From the NCBI RefSeq assembly GCF_964340395.1, contig NC_135553.1:19913849-19977848 (forward strand): a stretch of DNA of 64,000 bases, given 5' to 3'. Under the pieces are notes generated by a model. The model saw only the letters and a program-made list of their open reading frames with translations. It did no database searches and was not told the DNA's origin. The DNA is from Glandiceps talaboti. Its lineage: Eukaryota; Hemichordata; Enteropneusta; Spengelidae. Made by a program: the position numbers and the translations under genes. Shown here one piece after another: positions 60,777 to 64,000 of this stretch (position 1 is the first letter of the stretch; the number at the start of each line of letters is the position of its first letter).

Positions 60777-61601
60777 TTATTTATTCTGTTCAAGCATTAT
60801 ATCGAAATGGTCAGCACACATTCTAAGATGTATAGGTGCTTTGGCAGCATCTATTCCTTTCAATCTATTTGTTGTGTCCAATTCCAGAATTAAGGCTTTG
60901 TTTCCTTTCCTACTGTCCCTCCCATAAATTTTGATTGGAAGGCTTAGCATTTGGCTGGCACATACAATTTCGATGGTCATTGCTGCATGAGGTTCATTAC
61001 TGAGTAAGTGTTTTATACTTTGTTCGAGTGTTTGAAATCCTCCAAGTAGAAATTTACCCCGCCCAAAATCTTCCAACAGTTGTTCTTTTTGGGTATCGTC
61101 CAGATTGTCCATATATGCTCCAAGATTTTGCCTGAACTCTGTGGCTTCCCATTCCAGGTTGTCAACAACTGTTGAATTACTCCATCTTCTATCCACATAG
61201 TTCTGAATGTAGCTTTGATTTCTTGCAACAACACAGCAGCGAAAGAAGCATGCATCGTTTATGCCACTTATCTGTATGATATGCCAGATCTTACCATCAA
61301 TACTTGTGTCTTTGGGTAGTTTACTAAATTTGTTACTTTTACTGATTGTTTGTTTTTTGTTGTGTGTTTTCTTAGGAATTTTAACCACCGGTACTTGCAG
61401 CGTTTCACATTGAACAGGTGTTTTGTTTTGTTTTTGGGATGTGGTTTTGGGATGAGAGTTTTTGTAACTTTTGTTGTCAACAGGATGGACGTTTTGTTTG
61501 CTATATCCCATTCGCTTCATTAACATAGATCTCTTCTTGTTCTGCCTCTTTTCGAGCAAACGAGCCCATTTCATCTGTGGACGAAAGGTTGTGGAGTGCA
61601 T
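60777..61601 (-). CDS. OTU-like cysteine protease, 274 aa
   Basis: Residues 1-100 are basic, Lys/Thr/Gln-rich and probably disordered. From about 105 an OTU fold appears: ISGINDACFFRCC holds the D-x-C-F-[FL]-R catalytic Cys118, a helical region with IEIVCASQMLSLPIKIYG follows, and the catalytic His lies in ADHFDIML (His265). OTU enzymes remove ubiquitin or ubiquitin-like proteins; viral versions blunt innate signalling. The typical GDG before the Cys is changed to GIND, so activity needs testing. Convergent with the 293-aa gene. Confidence 0.78.
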   Translation of the reverse strand: MHSTTFRPQMKWARLLEKRQNKKRSMLMKRMGYSKQNVHPVDNKSYKNSHPKTTSQKQNKTPVQCETLQVPVVKIPKKTHNKKQTISKSNKFSKLPKDTSIDGKIWHIIQISGINDACFFRCCVVARNQSYIQNYVDRRWSNSTVVDNLEWEATEFRQNLGAYMDNLDDTQKEQLLEDFGRGKFLLGGFQTLEQSIKHLLSNEPHAAMTIEIVCASQMLSLPIKIYGRDSRKGNKALILELDTTNRLKGIDAAKAPIHLRMCADHFDIMLEQNK

Positions 61602-61729
61602 GTCAATTGTTTATTTTTTTACATGGTGTGCTGACTTTTCCCCATAAATACAGACGTTTTGTGTGTTTCTAAAAGGAATGGGGATATTTACGCACCTGTA
61701 TTTACCTCACTACAATGTAAGGATTTGTC

Positions 61730-63853
61730 ATGACGACAAGGAACAGCAAGAAAAGGGTTAGGACTACAACACCAGATGAGGACAACACCAGTGACGATGA
61801 TTTCACAAATGATGGCACAGGGAATAGCAAACGTCGGGTGTGTCGATCTGGCAACAGAATCGAGTCCGAATTACTACAAAGTGAAAATCCTATTTGTCGA
61901 CTCAATAGGATTTTAGCAACAGGATTCGATAATGGTTTTGATGTGTTCACAAAAACAGGCCTTAAGTTTCATGCAAGAGGGTGTGCTGCAGATTTTATCA
62001 AGTGCCTCCTGCAGGTACCAGACAGTGTCGTATCCGACAACAAGGATTTGAAATTGTTGTTGAATGCATACAAGAGACTGTTGCAAGTATACAAGGACGT
62101 GTCAAAAGGCTCAAAGAATGGGGTTCCACCCAACAGCTTAAATAGAATCATGTACATGTTGGTGTTTGGTGGGGGATTTCTTTTAAAAAAAAATTCGAAT
62201 CACAACCAGTTTATTACATTCACGAATTCAACAGAAAAGTTTGGCAGGTACGATTACACAAAAGTGGTGTGTTACAAGAACATGCGGAGTTTGCCAGGTG
62301 CAACATCGTACAGTGGAAGAGATAGCGAAGAAGGTTTCGAAGTGAGCTATGAAAAAGCCAAATCCGTTCGCCAAACGTTTACTGCCTATGCTGCAGCCAA
62401 ATTCATTGAACAACAAAGACAACTGCTTGCCACTGAGGGTGTACAAGCCAAACAAATCACTGAGCTGAGAGACATATGTTCACTGTTGTGCAGGTACGAA
62501 AGAGGTACGTCATACCGTTTCTTTGAATACATCCACAAGACTGTAAGACAAGAAATGCCTGGATTCTTCACACTGTTGGTTGCAAGGGTTCATGCAATGG
62601 TTTTCCATTCTCTTGAACAAGTCGATGCGAACCTAAATATGTATCCATACCTTTGGAGTTTTGTATATGGTGATTGTGAAAATGCTTTGCGTTTGTCCAG
62701 CGATGCCCACACAGATAGGAATGAATTGCTGAAAATGATCACCAAACTATACAGAGAACACTCGGAAAACAAGTACTTTGACAACTTTCTGACATCCTTT
62801 CCTCATTTGGGTGTGCCAAACAGTATCAAAGATGGTACATTCGAAAGTATTCGCAGTGCTATTCATTCCATTGCCAAAGGGGTTCAGGAAATGTTTGGAA
62901 TGCACAAAGATAGTCACATGCACATCGACTTCAATCAGCTCTTTGGCCAAATGGCAACGTTCTTGAAAGGGAATGACAATCACATTATCAAGACAAACAT
63001 GGTTGTGCAGAGAGCTTTAGAGGAACTTTTAAAACAAGACACGAATAGTCCATCTACGACATTGCTGTTCGACTCTGACAAAATGGGGCAACTGAAATGT
63101 GGTCACACTGAGGCCAATTGGGTGGCATTGGTGTATGGTGGTTTTTGTGTCACTTCTGACATAGAAAACAGTGCAAATCAGAGACAAAATAAGCTTGTCA
63201 GGACCACAGACAGTACACAGAGATACGGTCTATCTGGTGAGCGTATGAACAACCAACAGTACGAACGGATGAAAAAAAATGAACCATGGTCACGTGAGCA
63301 CACTGCCGAAGTCGTTACTTCGAATAGCGAAGACACTGAATTGTACACAGTGTCAGATGCCAGTGTCGTTGTTTCAGAAAATTCATTAGATTTCAATGAT
63401 GATGATGACATAACGTTAATCAGTGACCCCAGTCCACAACATGGTGGTGAAATGCAGGACTATTGTCCAAATGTTTCAGACGACGAAACACAGTTGAATA
63501 CAGAGACACCACCATTTGAACTAGGTTCACACGAATCTGTACACAGTGGAGACGATAATGAAACACAGTTGAACACAGATGCACAACTAATTGGACTGGG
63601 TTCAAACATTTCAGTACATAGCAATGATTTTGATGACGACGACGACACACAAATGGACATGGCGGCACAGGGACTTGAACTCAGTACACACGTGTCAGTA
63701 CTAGACAATGTAGAAACACAGTTGTACCTAGAGGCACAACCAGTAGAAGTATCTTCACATGTGTCAGTACATGATGATGAACCACAGACACAACCACTTG
63801 AAAAAGGTTCACATACACCAGTACATGCTGTTGCTAATGATTCTGTTGCTGCT

Positions 63854-63884
<31 letters not shown>

Positions 63885-64000
63885 AAACACAATTACCCGA
63901 AGAGGATGATGATGAAAAGAATGATGACGCAACAAGTCAGCTGGTTGACACTGTGACATTACAAGACATTATTCTTCAGGCTACACCTGATTGGCAAAAT
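61730..64000 (+). CDS. Large protein with acidic repeat tail (3' partial)
   Basis: ATG at 61730 opens 757 codons to the window edge without a stop. The first ~60 residues are Asp/Thr/Lys-rich, then a helical and globular core (about 60-480) with no recognised motif. From about 560 a tail of imperfect ~27-residue repeats appears, each with D-x-E-T-Q-[LM]-x-[TL]-x-[AP] followed by G-x-x-x-SVH, and then runs of Ala and Asp encoded by (GCT)n(GAT)n. The acidic repeat tail resembles transcription or tegument proteins, but this is compositional only. Confidence 0.75.

Overview
The window looks like animal nuclear DNA carrying a large block of herpesvirus-like (Duplodnaviria) genes. The first ~2.6 kb is a host gene on the minus strand: two exons flanked by AG/GT splice sites, one encoding two sushi/CCP modules. 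This suggests an invertebrate deuterostome such as amphioxus, where malacoherpesvirus-like sequences have been reported, but the host is inferred. A 100-N gap (3001-3100) separates it from ~61 kb of densely packed, mostly intact ORFs on both strands. Because the host/virus boundary coincides with the gap, physical linkage of the two is not proven by the sequence. A truncated LINE (8341-9381) and a Tyr tRNA gene lie inside the viral block.

The herpesvirus assignment rests on the large terminase (DNA-packaging ATPase/nuclease). Three phase-0 exons carry the Walker A segment (19357-20184), the Walker B segment plus first nuclease aspartate (59141-59707) and the nuclease C-terminus (57778-58380), all on the minus strand. 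They are not collinear: the 5' exon lies ~38 kb on the wrong side of the other two. The simplest reading is a circularly permuted or rearranged viral genome broken inside the first terminase intron. An unrelated plus-strand gene (58452-59126) sits entirely inside the second terminase intron.

Left viral part (3.1-24 kb): a gap-truncated ORF; a three-exon coiled-coil gene with repeated exon ends; a small candidate spliced gene; a secreted Cys-rich protein; RING-finger proteins; an A/B-type cyclin; a chimeric BTB pseudogene; a histone H3-like protein; terminase exon 1; and a membrane protein. Middle (24-38.4 kb): a recently duplicated zone with two near-identical 376-aa genes, two 280-aa genes, a decayed gene copy, two genes sharing a copied promoter and N-terminus, and two AT-rich tandem arrays (279-bp and 311-bp periods). 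Right part (38.4-64 kb): larger genes, including a paralogue of the coiled-coil gene, BTB/BACK-kelch-like proteins, a type I glycoprotein, a BTB-like/zinc protein, two unrelated 933-aa proteins, a secreted protein, terminase exons 2-3, an OTU-like protease and a large acidic-tailed protein running off the end.

Many promoters pair a TATA box with clusters of CRE/ATF sites (TGACGTCA), three of them in divergent or tandemly copied arrangements. The gene set (packaging motor, cyclin, H3-like histone, RING/BTB/OTU ubiquitin-pathway proteins) suggests a virus that manipulates host cell cycle, chromatin and ubiquitin signalling. Most viral ORFs are unrecognised and are described only by what can be seen.
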